Source: Anaerolineae bacterium
GTDB taxonomy: Bacteria; Chloroflexota; Anaerolineae; Aggregatilineales; J027
Direction: 5' to 3'
DNA: 64,000 nt
Assembly (NCBI GenBank): GCA_019913005.1
Contig: JAIOHL010000317.1
Location: 1-64,000, forward strand
Below, piece after piece: positions 41,844-51,202 of the stretch; position 1 is the stretch's first letter, and every line of letters begins with the position of its first letter. The notes beneath the pieces were generated by a model. It saw nothing but the letters and a program-made list of their open reading frames with translations, was not told where the DNA came from and made no database searches. Position numbers and translations under genes: made by a program.

Positions 41844-44800
41844 ATGAGTACACAGAGGCCAATTCCTGAGCTACCACCCTTTACGCCCCGCCTAGAGGGA
41901 TTTCGCATCGAAGAATTTCATCACCAATCGCTGGCGTTGCTGAGTTTTCCAATCGAACATGACCAAGCTGCACTCGATGTCGCCGCTTTTCGAGTAGACC
42001 CGCCTGCGCCACCCCCCGAACCCCCGATTCCCTATTTGCAGTCCGTGTGGTATCCCAAGCCGATTCGAGGAGTACGCGATTGGGCGCTGGGTCAATTAAT
42101 CCCGCCGCGTTCCCCCCAGATTATTGGTAAAACCCGCACCGCCGATGTGCAGCGGGCCATCCGTCCGCTGGTTGGCAACAAAGGCCCGGTCATCATTCAA
42201 GGTGAGCCGGGCATGGGCAAAACGACCCTACTGGCTCATATCGCCGGACACGAACGCACCCGCCAGCGCTATCGCCGTATTTGGTGGTTTGATGATCCGC
42301 AGCGGGTATCGCAGGGCCTAGCATTGGCCTTGAACCTGCCAACTGTTCTGACCGAAAGTGATGTCATCACCAAATGTGCCGTGTTAAATGCGGCGCTTGA
42401 CGAAAATACGCTGGTGGTGGTGGATAATGTCCATCCTGATGATTTGGAATGGCTGACCACGCTTTCCATGCAGCTACTGGTCGGCGTCGAGATGACGCCT
42501 AATGAACCCACTGACGGCGAAGACGCTCCGCCCGAACCTGAAAATGTGATTACTCTGCGTGCCCTGCCGCAACCCGATGCGCTGGAATTATTGGCGGAGG
42601 TGTGTGGGATAGATAAGGACGGGATGCGGGGGCAGATGCGGGCATGGATGACTCATATCACCCGTTTGTTGGGAGGGCATCCACTGGCGTTGATGATTGC
42701 TGGGGCGCTGTTTCGTGAAGATGGTCTCCCGATGGAACGTTTGGTGGCCTTGTTTAGTGACCGGATTGTGCCGGAAACCCCCAACCCCCAAGTGGCCTTA
42801 GATTTGACGATTGACGCTCTATCCAGTGAATACAATGATTTGCTGCTGGCAATGGGCACGCTCCCGCCATCGGGGGCATCATTCGAGGCCATTCTAGCCA
42901 CCGCGAAGATTGAAGGCGTAATCGCAGGGTATCGCGGGTTGGCTTTTCTTGCCAAACGCGGCTTAATCCATCATGATACCCGTATCGGCGAAAAATATGT
43001 AGCACATCCGATGGTGTGGGAGCGCATGGCAAACGCCACCCCCCATAAAGCAGGCAATCCTTTTGGGGATCGCTTGCGAAATTGGGTTACATCGCTGGCC
43101 CGCCGCCACAGCCAAGATGCTGTGCAGTTGTATCGGGCACAGAGCGAAATCCTATACACACTCGATATGGCAAAGACGTATCGGTTGGATGAAGTGGCGA
43201 ATAAGCTGAATACCTCGCTTGCGGCCTATTTCCGCGAATATGCCCCTGAATATTTTAGCGATGACCTTGCCACACCCGCGTTGATTGGGGATCGGGCCAA
43301 AGCCGCTGCTGTGTTGACACGCGGCATTGCCCTACTCAACGACAATAAATTAGATGAGGCTGCCGAAACACTCAAAGAAGCCTATAAGTTGGCTGAAAAT
43401 CATGGTTCTGACCATGAACTGGCCGAAGTACTGGTGGCCCTCGCGCGTTATGCCGACGCCCTGAACGACATCCCCGCTGCCATCCAATGGCTGGAAAAAG
43501 CGGGTAAGCTGACCTATGAACTAAAAGCCGAAAATTCCCTCGATATTATTCGGATGGGGCTGGCGATTGTTTATCGTAAGGCGGGTCGGCTAAAAGAGGC
43601 CCTCGCGGTGTTGGATGAAGTGGAGGGGAGTGCCGCCGAACGCGCCAGAATTCACCGCACCGCTAAACAATGGGATTTGATGATTCAAGCGATGGAAGAG
43701 GCGGGGGATTTATCGCCCTATTCGCGGGCTGACGGCTATTTGCAGGCCGGACGCTATGCTGAGGCGTTGGGCGCGATTGCCGATGAACATGACAGCCGCA
43801 GTGCCTATCTACGCGCCGTGATTTATCATCTCAATGGAGATTTGGAAACCGCCATTCGGGGCTATGAAACCGCGCTTGAGATGTTCCCCTCGCGTGACCA
43901 ATATCGTGTCGAAGCCCTGATTGGTATGGGGATTGCCTATGTCCAGCAGGACAATCGGGAGCAGGGCGAAAAGACATTTATCCAAGCGCTTGACAACATC
44001 CCGACCCTGCGAAAACCCAACCCGCTGTTACACGGCAAAACGCTGATGTTGTTGGGGGCGCTGCGATTGCTGGATGAGGATTTCAACAAAGCGGTTGAAT
44101 ATAGCAATCAGGCCCTCGAAATTTTGGGGAAAGCCTCGGCAGACAGCGTGCATCGGGAATCTGCCGACGCCTATCGCACCTTGGGGCGGGCTTATTGGCG
44201 GAAAAACAATAAAACCCAAGCCCTTACCGCATTCCAAAACGAGGCGGAACACGCCCAGAGTATGGCGGTGCGCGATGATAAGCGTATTGGGATTGCACTG
44301 CACCATCTGGCTGAGGCCTATTATGCCAATGGCGAAGTAGAACGGGCCATTGGCAATTATCGGCGGGCGCTGACTCATTTGGATGCCCAAGCCGAGCCGC
44401 TGAGTTATTTTATTACCCAAGTCGCACTGCATAAGGTGTTATTTGACGAAGACCGTTTTGCGCCAGCGTTGGAGGTCAGTCAAGCCGCCATTGACCATCT
44501 CAACAAGCGCCCCCCAGCCGATGTGCAGCATATGGGGTATATGCTGTGTATGCACTCGCGCACCGAGCAGAAATTGGGGCGGGCCGTGCAAGCCGAAACG
44601 ACCTTTGGCAAATGGCAGAGTGTATTGGCAGGCCGCAGCGACGCCATCCGTGACCCCAAACGTCCCCAGTTGACCCTCTTGGCCCTTGCGTTGGCTGCCC
44701 GCAGTTTGATTGCCAGCCGCCGACCTGACGAAGCCGTGCCATTGGCGGAAGGGGCGGTCATGCTGGGTGAGAAATATTACCCCAGTACCTCGATTGCGTG

Positions 44801-46763
44801 GAGTGTACGCCGTGATTTGGGACAGGCCTATTTAGACTTGGGGCAGTGGGACAATACGATTAAGACCCTTGCGTCGCTGCTTTATGAAGATGTCGAGGCC
44901 GAATCGTTCACCTATGCGCTGTCCCAAGAATACACGGCGATTGCACAAGCGAACCTGAACAATCAGGAAGTAGCTTTGATGCATCTGCAAAAAGCCTATG
45001 AACATCAGCCGATTCCGCATGAGCAAGGCCTCTTGTTGGAGCGCATGTGTGATTTGTATTTGGAGATGGGCAATACTGATGCGGCCATTGACCATTGCCG
45101 TCGTGCCATTCCCTTGATGGATCGGCAGAGTTTTCCGGGGGATGCGGCGCGGGTCTTGACCAAATTGGCCCGAACGTTGAGCGGTACAAATCATTATGCC
45201 GATTCAATCGGGGTCTATGAAGATGCCCTGCAAATGCTGCGTGCCTTGCCCGATGCAGATTTGGTGCATACAGCACGGGTGTATATCAGCCTAGCGACCA
45301 GTCATGAAGCGCAGGGGCAGTATCCACAGGCCGCCATTGCCTATCGGAACGCGATTGATACATTGGATTCGTCACGTACCCCATCACATGATGACCATCG
45401 GCAGGCCGTGACACGCTTGGCGGCGGTGTATGCCTTGATGCAAGATTTTGACCACGCCATTGAACTTTATCAGCAGGCACGCGAAGAAACGGAAAAATTC
45501 GGCACGCCACAGGAATTGGGCACGATCATTGCTGCCCAAGCCGATACCTTACGACGAGCCAATCGTTTGGAAGAAGCTCTTGAAGCCTATGAAGCGGCGT
45601 TGGAATTACAACCAGCCTCGAACTTCCCCCGCGAACGGGCGGCCACCTTACGCGGGTATGGGCAGGCGCTGTCGCTGTCGGATTTATTGGATGATGCCCG
45701 CCGTGCATGGACACAGGCGCTTGAGATTACCACCGACGCCCCCGCCATCGAAATCGCGCTCACCTATCACGCCATTGGAGAAGCCTCACGGCGTTTGCAG
45801 CAGTATGATGAGGCGGAGAAAAATCTGCGGGATGCCCTAAGTTATCATCAAGCAGGCAACGAAGCGACGGCAGATACCCTGCGGATGTTGGGGGGCACGC
45901 TGTTGGATGCCAACCGCCCCGCCGATGCCATTTCACCTTTGCAGCAGGCACTCGATATTGAAAAAGGGTTGCCGCAGCAAGTCAATGCACGCATTGTCGC
46001 CACCCTTGATTTGCTGGCGCAGGCCCAAGAAAATGGCGGCGATTTGACCGGAACGATCACCAGCCATCATCAAGCATTGGTGTATACAGATCGAACCCTA
46101 CAGCCTGTCCAAACTGCTAATCGGCTGCGCACATTGGGCCGACTCTATACCGTCTTGCAGCGTTGGCGCGATGCGCATATGGCGTTGGAAGAGGCGCTGG
46201 ACGTTGAATTTAAACACAAGCCCCGTTCGGATTCACGCATCGCCCAAACGTTGGAAATGATCGCACAGGCCTATCGGCGAGAAGGGCATCTCGAAAAAGC
46301 GGCGGACGCCTATAAACGCATGGCTTCGTATGCTAATCTGACCAAGACGGCCTCGGCGGAATTAAAAGTGACCCTCGATGAAATCCAAAAACATCGGGCG
46401 ACGCTGGACGCGGCACGTGAATCGCTGACGGTTATGGAGCGTACCAAAGGCGGTGATTATCGGGATTTAGTCTATATCTATGCCCTGATTGCCCAAACCC
46501 ACGCTGCACTTTCGCAACCGGAATCCGCCAATGATGCTATTGACAAATTATTGACGGTACTCGAACAACAGGCGGGGGAACTTAATACCGCCGACGAACG
46601 TCCGCATTACCGAGGGTTGGCACATGTTTTTGAAGGTAGTCAGGCCGCCAGTGAGGGCAATTTAATTGAGGCGCGGGCACACTTTCAGCGTGCTCTACAC
46701 GACACAACCGATAAGGCCATGCGTTGGGTTATTGAGCGCGGATTAGAGAGTGTGCAGGAATAA
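41844..46763 (+). CDS. Giant STAND NTPase with TPR repeats
   Basis: 1639 residues. Residues 1-85 are a proline-rich lead with no known fold. The NTPase (about 95-420) has Walker A GEPGMGKT (120-127), Walker B LVVVDN (190-195), and the GGHPLALMIAGAL segment that matches the GxPLAL box of NB-ARC/STAND ATPases. A winged-helix-like part follows. From about 470 to the end there are some 20 TPR-like repeats (AIQWLEKAGKLTYEL, AIRGYETALEMFPSR, ALEAYEAALELQPAS). STAND proteins act as switches that open on ligand binding to the repeat region. No effector domain (nuclease, TIR, protease) is visible at either end. No ribosome site is visible before the ATG. Confidence 0.9.
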   Translation: MSTQRPIPELPPFTPRLEGFRIEEFHHQSLALLSFPIEHDQAALDVAAFRVDPPAPPPEPPIPYLQSVWYPKPIRGVRDWALGQLIPPRSPQIIGKTRTADVQRAIRPLVGNKGPVIIQGEPGMGKTTLLAHIAGHERTRQRYRRIWWFDDPQRVSQGLALALNLPTVLTESDVITKCAVLNAALDENTLVVVDNVHPDDLEWLTTLSMQLLVGVEMTPNEPTDGEDAPPEPENVITLRALPQPDALELLAEVCGIDKDGMRGQMRAWMTHITRLLGGHPLALMIAGALFREDGLPMERLVALFSDRIVPETPNPQVALDLTIDALSSEYNDLLLAMGTLPPSGASFEAILATAKIEGVIAGYRGLAFLAKRGLIHHDTRIGEKYVAHPMVWERMANATPHKAGNPFGDRLRNWVTSLARRHSQDAVQLYRAQSEILYTLDMAKTYRLDEVANKLNTSLAAYFREYAPEYFSDDLATPALIGDRAKAAAVLTRGIALLNDNKLDEAAETLKEAYKLAENHGSDHELAEVLVALARYADALNDIPAAIQWLEKAGKLTYELKAENSLDIIRMGLAIVYRKAGRLKEALAVLDEVEGSAAERARIHRTAKQWDLMIQAMEEAGDLSPYSRADGYLQAGRYAEALGAIADEHDSRSAYLRAVIYHLNGDLETAIRGYETALEMFPSRDQYRVEALIGMGIAYVQQDNREQGEKTFIQALDNIPTLRKPNPLLHGKTLMLLGALRLLDEDFNKAVEYSNQALEILGKASADSVHRESADAYRTLGRAYWRKNNKTQALTAFQNEAEHAQSMAVRDDKRIGIALHHLAEAYYANGEVERAIGNYRRALTHLDAQAEPLSYFITQVALHKVLFDEDRFAPALEVSQAAIDHLNKRPPADVQHMGYMLCMHSRTEQKLGRAVQAETTFGKWQSVLAGRSDAIRDPKRPQLTLLALALAARSLIASRRPDEAVPLAEGAVMLGEKYYPSTSIAWSVRRDLGQAYLDLGQWDNTIKTLASLLYEDVEAESFTYALSQEYTAIAQANLNNQEVALMHLQKAYEHQPIPHEQGLLLERMCDLYLEMGNTDAAIDHCRRAIPLMDRQSFPGDAARVLTKLARTLSGTNHYADSIGVYEDALQMLRALPDADLVHTARVYISLATSHEAQGQYPQAAIAYRNAIDTLDSSRTPSHDDHRQAVTRLAAVYALMQDFDHAIELYQQAREETEKFGTPQELGTIIAAQADTLRRANRLEEALEAYEAALELQPASNFPRERAATLRGYGQALSLSDLLDDARRAWTQALEITTDAPAIEIALTYHAIGEASRRLQQYDEAEKNLRDALSYHQAGNEATADTLRMLGGTLLDANRPADAISPLQQALDIEKGLPQQVNARIVATLDLLAQAQENGGDLTGTITSHHQALVYTDRTLQPVQTANRLRTLGRLYTVLQRWRDAHMALEEALDVEFKHKPRSDSRIAQTLEMIAQAYRREGHLEKAADAYKRMASYANLTKTASAELKVTLDEIQKHRATLDAARESLTVMERTKGGDYRDLVYIYALIAQTHAALSQPESANDAIDKLLTVLEQQAGELNTADERPHYRGLAHVFEGSQAASEGNLIEARAHFQRALHDTTDKAMRWVIERGLESVQE

Positions 46764-46899
46764 AGCGGAATTTGGTGTAGAATAGCTTTATTAACCCAAA
46801 ATTATTTTCCGTATCCATTGGCTTGTTGTGTAGTATTCAATAGCTCCCAGCACGCCGTCACCGCATAGCATTATAGACTTGGGTGGAGCATAGATTTTC

Positions 46900-49536
46900 A
46901 TGAACTCAAACACTCAGCGTATCATTGGTGGGCGCTTCGAGATTCTTGACGTTATTGGACAAGGGGGAATGGGAACCGTTTATCGCGGACGGGATACCCA
47001 AACAGGCGAAACAGTTGCCATTAAATCCCTGCGACCTGATATTGTCAAAGATGACCCGAAATTACTTGAGCGCTTTACCCGCGAAGGCGAGGCACTACGC
47101 CAACTGAATCACCCCAGCATTGTCAAAATGTTGGCCTCGATTGAAGAAGACAATCACCATTACATCGTGATGGAATATGTCGGCGGCAAGTCACTCAAAG
47201 ACCTGCTGGCGGAATCTGGCCCTATGCCAATTGACCGTGTGTTGCATATCACACTGGATGTAGCCGACGCCCTCACTCGTGCTCATCGCCTCAAAATCAT
47301 TCATCGTGACCTTAAGCCCGCCAACGTGTTGCTTGCCGATGATGGCACCCCACGTTTGGCAGATTTCGGGGTGGCACGTCTGGCCGATAAGCAGGGTCAT
47401 ACCCAGACTGGTGAGGTTCTGGGAACGTATGCCTATCTCAGCCCCGAAGCGTGTCATGGCGAAAAATTGGATGCCCGCACCGACATTTGGTCGCTGGGGG
47501 TAATGCTCTTTGAAATGCTGACGGGAAAGCGCCCTTTTGAAGAAGATCAACTGGGTGCAACTTTGGTAGCGATTATGACCAAGCCAGCGCCCGATTTAGC
47601 CAAATTGCGGCCAGATGCCCCCGCTGGACTCGTTCATCTCATCAATCAGATGCTAGTCAAAGACCCGACGCAACGGATCGGGAGTGTGCGACTGGTTGGG
47701 GCGGAGCTTGAATCCATTATAGATAATATTGATACCGGGGTTCGGCATAATATCGCGGCGCTGCGTGCATCGGATGGGTTGACCTCGCGCTTTGAGACGC
47801 CCACTCCCGGCTCGACCATGACCCCGATAGATGACAGCGAATTTCCGCCCATCAAAATCATTATGCCGCAGAGCCAGTTGCCAACAGCGGTGTCTGCACC
47901 CTCGAAAGTCGCCTCACAACAAACCGTCGTGGTTGCTCCCCCTCGCCAGCGCAAAAAATGGCCGTTGGCAGTCGGGGGTGTTGTCGTGTTGGCGGTGATT
48001 GCGGCGGTGGCTGCCTTCATTCTATTCGGTGGTCAAGATCAAAAGGATACCGAAGCGAGTGATGGTTCTGGTGGTGGGGATACGTCCAACGAAATCATCG
48101 CACTCGATCCCGTGCCCGAAGGCGACATTATGGTGATTGTGGGGCAGATTGAACGGGTCGAGGGTGAGGAACGCCCGGTATTGCGCTTTGTGTTGGATGA
48201 TCTGACCCAAGTGTTAGAGTCGGGCCAGCCGATTGCCAAAGTGCATATTCGGGAATATCCCAATGTGATCCATTCCAATGCGGAGGCCCGCGCCATTGCC
48301 GAAGCGAACCACGCCCGCGTGATTATTTGGGGCAATTATGATGCTGATGTAGTGGAGTTGGAAGTGCAAATGGGGGCGGTAGACACGACCCTATTCCCCC
48401 GTAAAACCTTTGAAGAAATGTCGAATGTACGGGTACACTTGACCAATCCACGCCAAGAATCGGTTGCGCCACAGATAATGGGTATTCTGGCGACCTATAA
48501 CAATCTGAGCGGCGAGAGCTTTAACTATGTTGTGCCGATGGTGATTTTAGATGATTTGAATGTCACCCCGGCGCAGGTAGTGGGGTCAACCGTCGGGGCT
48601 TACGTTCATCAGTATTACAGCACCTATTTCAGTGACCCGGCCCAATCGGTTGAGGCAATTGATAAGGCAATCGCGCTAAATACGCGGAATGGCGTGTTGT
48701 ATCAACTGCGGGCATTAGCGTATCAGCGGTTGGGGGATTCGGAAAATGTGATTAACGATGCGGAAACCGCCCAACGGCTTGGCCCTGCCATGTGGACTGG
48801 CCCGAATTTCTTGCTGGCGATGCAGGCGTTTATTCGAGATGACTTCCGCAAGACGATTGATTACCAAGATAAGGTGCTAGAGGTGAACCCGAAGGACTGG
48901 TTGGCCCTTACCTTCCGGGGACTGTCGTATTACATGCAGGGTCGTTATGACAAGGCCAGCGCAGATTATGAGTCGGCGTTGGCAGAACAACCCGAAACCA
49001 ATTTCCCCTATGTCGTCAGCGCGTTGATTGCATTGCGGACAGGTGACATCTCGACAGCATCGGAGCAGATTGAAACCGTCACCCAATTATTCCCCGACCC
49101 AGAGTTCTGGAATCGAGCCTCGTTTGGCATTATGGGCGAAACATCCGGCACGGTTACGTCGTTTTACAGCTTGACCCTTTCGGCATTTAGCGAAATGACG
49201 GTGGGGCAGTATGACGCGGCGATTCGGGATATTGAGCAGGCCTTAGCCATTCGTGATGATGTGGCGGACACCTATCTGTTTCTGGGAATTGCCTATTGCA
49301 GCAAAGGTGAATATGACAATGCCCGTGATGCCTATAGCAAGGGCTTGGCGCTTGACCCCGATTACACCATTCTCTATTTGCTGCGGGCCGAAGCCTATAC
49401 CCGTGATGGCAATGTAGGGTTTGCCGTGCAAGACTATTCGACGGCACGCGGCACATCGGCATGGCCTCAATTTGAAGCCTATCTTGCCGAGCATCCCGAA
49501 ATGACAACCGTCGGCTGTGAGGCGTTTTTCAATTAA
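46900..49536 (+). CDS. Transmembrane Ser/Thr protein kinase with outside TPR region
   Basis: 878 residues. The kinase domain (about 12-275) has G-loop GQGGMG (20-25), Lys42, HRDLKPAN (135-142), DFG (155-157) and the APE-like SPEA, so it should be active and PknB-like. A proline/serine-rich linker leads to one membrane segment (about 354-376). The outside part (about 400-878) first has an unknown alpha/beta region (about 400-560), then four to six TPR repeats (AIRDIEQALAIRDDVADTYLFLG...). Outside TPRs are unusual and may sense extracellular proteins or peptides. GTGGAG precedes the ATG. It follows the STAND gene by 136 bases and ends with a strong terminator. Confidence 0.93.
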   Translation: MNSNTQRIIGGRFEILDVIGQGGMGTVYRGRDTQTGETVAIKSLRPDIVKDDPKLLERFTREGEALRQLNHPSIVKMLASIEEDNHHYIVMEYVGGKSLKDLLAESGPMPIDRVLHITLDVADALTRAHRLKIIHRDLKPANVLLADDGTPRLADFGVARLADKQGHTQTGEVLGTYAYLSPEACHGEKLDARTDIWSLGVMLFEMLTGKRPFEEDQLGATLVAIMTKPAPDLAKLRPDAPAGLVHLINQMLVKDPTQRIGSVRLVGAELESIIDNIDTGVRHNIAALRASDGLTSRFETPTPGSTMTPIDDSEFPPIKIIMPQSQLPTAVSAPSKVASQQTVVVAPPRQRKKWPLAVGGVVVLAVIAAVAAFILFGGQDQKDTEASDGSGGGDTSNEIIALDPVPEGDIMVIVGQIERVEGEERPVLRFVLDDLTQVLESGQPIAKVHIREYPNVIHSNAEARAIAEANHARVIIWGNYDADVVELEVQMGAVDTTLFPRKTFEEMSNVRVHLTNPRQESVAPQIMGILATYNNLSGESFNYVVPMVILDDLNVTPAQVVGSTVGAYVHQYYSTYFSDPAQSVEAIDKAIALNTRNGVLYQLRALAYQRLGDSENVINDAETAQRLGPAMWTGPNFLLAMQAFIRDDFRKTIDYQDKVLEVNPKDWLALTFRGLSYYMQGRYDKASADYESALAEQPETNFPYVVSALIALRTGDISTASEQIETVTQLFPDPEFWNRASFGIMGETSGTVTSFYSLTLSAFSEMTVGQYDAAIRDIEQALAIRDDVADTYLFLGIAYCSKGEYDNARDAYSKGLALDPDYTILYLLRAEAYTRDGNVGFAVQDYSTARGTSAWPQFEAYLAEHPEMTTVGCEAFFN

Positions 49537-49567
49537 CTGCGAATGACAACATCTGAATGGACTATCG

Positions 49568-49595
49568 GGCGAGAGGGGCCAACTCTCGCCTTTTT
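49568..49595 (+). terminator. Terminator after the kinase gene
   Basis: GGCGAGAG (49568-49575) pairs perfectly with CTCTCGCC (49583-49590) around a seven-base loop, followed by TTTTT. It closes the TPR-STAND-kinase run. Confidence 0.9.
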
Positions 49596-49597
49596 GT

Positions 49598-50095
49598 TTA
49601 TTTGATGCCGAAATATTGGGCGACCTGCTTGCGAATCATGACGTAGTAGGTTGCGCCCCAAATGGGTGTAGATTTGCGGAAGTGCAATTTTTGAGTGGAG
49701 AGTTCCATCACCACCGGAAATTCATAGTAGCTACCCCACCAATGCCAATGCGACGGTCTGTACTGCTTAGTGACAAAATTAAGGGCATCCGGTGGAATAG
49801 TATCGGTAATAATCAGCGGATAAGCGATAATGGCAGTCGCACGGGTGGAAATACGCGAAATTTTCTTGTGCTGTTTAGCAAACTCAAAGGCTTGTTGGCT
49901 GTACTGCTCAATGGCTTCCGGGGTGAGGTTGCCACGCAGAGCCGTGATAAAACAAAAGACTTCGTTTTGCATTTTACTATTGGGGCGCACAATCTGATGA
50001 TACAGCATGGTGCGTGGGAGGCTGGTTTCGATTTGATGAAAGCCGACTTTGGACAGCTTGCCCCGCACAAAATCCACATATTCATTGAGCAACAT
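49598..50095 (-). CDS. Unknown soluble protein
   Basis: The 165-residue protein has AGGAG eight bases before its ATG. It has no signal, membrane segment or recognised motif. Features are a helical start (LLNEYVDFVRGKLSKVG), a basic middle (FAKQHKKISRISTRAT), and an aromatic-rich part (HWHWWGSYYEFPVVMEL) suggesting a beta core. No family can be named. It runs convergently against the kinase gene and is divergent from argF. Confidence 0.65.
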   Translation of the reverse strand: MLLNEYVDFVRGKLSKVGFHQIETSLPRTMLYHQIVRPNSKMQNEVFCFITALRGNLTPEAIEQYSQQAFEFAKQHKKISRISTRATAIIAYPLIITDTIPPDALNFVTKQYRPSHWHWWGSYYEFPVVMELSTQKLHFRKSTPIWGATYYVMIRKQVAQYFGIK

Positions 50096-50151
50096 GTCAT
50101 GTACTCCTGTGTGAAAGTTAGGGCAATTTAAATTTTAGCGTATTCACCGAA

Positions 50152-50180
50152 TTCAAAGGGGTGAGAGATTGTGTTAAAAT
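50152..50180 (+). promoter_or_regulatory. Possible promoter of argF
   Basis: TTCAAA (50152-50157) and TAAAAT (50175-50180) are separated by 17 bases, 47 bases upstream of the argF start. The -10 is good, the -35 weak. No clear ArgR box pair was found. Confidence 0.4.
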
Positions 50181-50226
50181 CACTCCCCTATGGTACTTTT
50201 TTGCCCCTTGTGGGAGGTTAGTTTCG

Positions 50227-51138
50227 ATGCGCCATTTTTTGGATTTGGCTGATTGGTCATCAGAAGAATTGATGCGGCTGATTGATGAGGCCGTCTTTTT
50301 GAAAAAAGAATTTCGGACGGGCGGCAACCGTCCAATTTTGCAAGGTAAATCGCTGGCGATGGTGTTCCAAAAACCCTCGCTGCGTACCCGCGTCAGTTTT
50401 GAGATGGGGATGCAGCAGTTGGGGGGGTATGCGCTGTATATCAGCCCGAACGAAATTGGGTTGGGTAAACGTGAATCCATTGCGGATGTGGCCCGTGTGT
50501 TGGGGGGCTACGTCAATGGGGTCATGGCGCGTGTATTTGCCCATGAACATGTCACCGAACTCGCCAAATGGTCGCCTGTGCCGATTATCAATGGCTTGAG
50601 CGATTACAATCATCCCTGCCAAGCGATGGCCGATGTGCTGACCATTTATGAGGAATTTGGTCAACTGCGCGATCTAACTGTCGCTTATCTGGGGGACAGC
50701 AACAATGTCACCCGCTCATTATTGATTGCTGCCGCGAAATTCGGGTTTAAGATGGTGGTCAGCAGTCCAGAGGGGTATTCACTCGATCAAGAGGTGATTG
50801 CGAAGGCACGCGGGATTGCAGGTTATGAAGTTGTGCAACTGATTACTGATCCCCAAGAAGCGGTACGAAATGCGGATGTGATTTATACCGATACATGGAC
50901 GAGCATGGGGCAGGAAGATGAAGCCGAACAACGCCGCAAGGTTTTCCCACCCTATCAGGTCAATTATCCGCTGCTGCAAATGGCCCCCGCCCATACCATT
51001 GTTATGCACTGCCTGCCCGCCCATCGGGGTGAAGAAATTACCGATTCGGTGGCGGATGGCCCACAATCGCGCTTGTTCCCACAGGCCGAAAATCGCCTAC
51101 ACGCCCAAAAAGCGATCTTGGTTCAACTTCTACGCTAA
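50227..51138 (+). CDS. argF: Ornithine carbamoyltransferase
   Basis: It joins carbamoyl phosphate and ornithine to citrulline in arginine synthesis. The frame is open from 50161, but ATG 50227 is preferred: GGGAGG precedes it and the protein then starts [15 protein letters not shown] as in the family. The 303 residues have the carbamoyl-phosphate site SLRTRVSFE, the HPCQAMAD motif, [10 protein letters not shown], the ornithine-binding [11 protein letters not shown] and the [12 protein letters not shown] active-site loop. All key residues are intact. It stands alone, not with other arg genes, and is followed by a hairpin terminator. Confidence 0.96.
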   Translation: MRHFLDLADWSSEELMRLIDEAVFLKKEFRTGGNRPILQGKSLAMVFQKPSLRTRVSFEMGMQQLGGYALYISPNEIGLGKRESIADVARVLGGYVNGVMARVFAHEHVTELAKWSPVPIINGLSDYNHPCQAMADVLTIYEEFGQLRDLTVAYLGDSNNVTRSLLIAAAKFGFKMVVSSPEGYSLDQEVIAKARGIAGYEVVQLITDPQEAVRNADVIYTDTWTSMGQEDEAEQRRKVFPPYQVNYPLLQMAPAHTIVMHCLPAHRGEEITDSVADGPQSRLFPQAENRLHAQKAILVQLLR

Positions 51139-51162
51139 ATAACTTTACGTCTCGAAATAGTT

Positions 51163-51187
51163 GGGCGGTGATTTGTGCCGCCCTTTT
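51163..51187 (+). terminator. Terminator after argF
   Basis: GGGCGG (51163-51168) pairs with CCGCCC (51178-51183) around a nine-base loop and is followed by TTTT. Confidence 0.75.
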
Positions 51188-51202
51188 AAGAAAGCATAAT
51201 TC

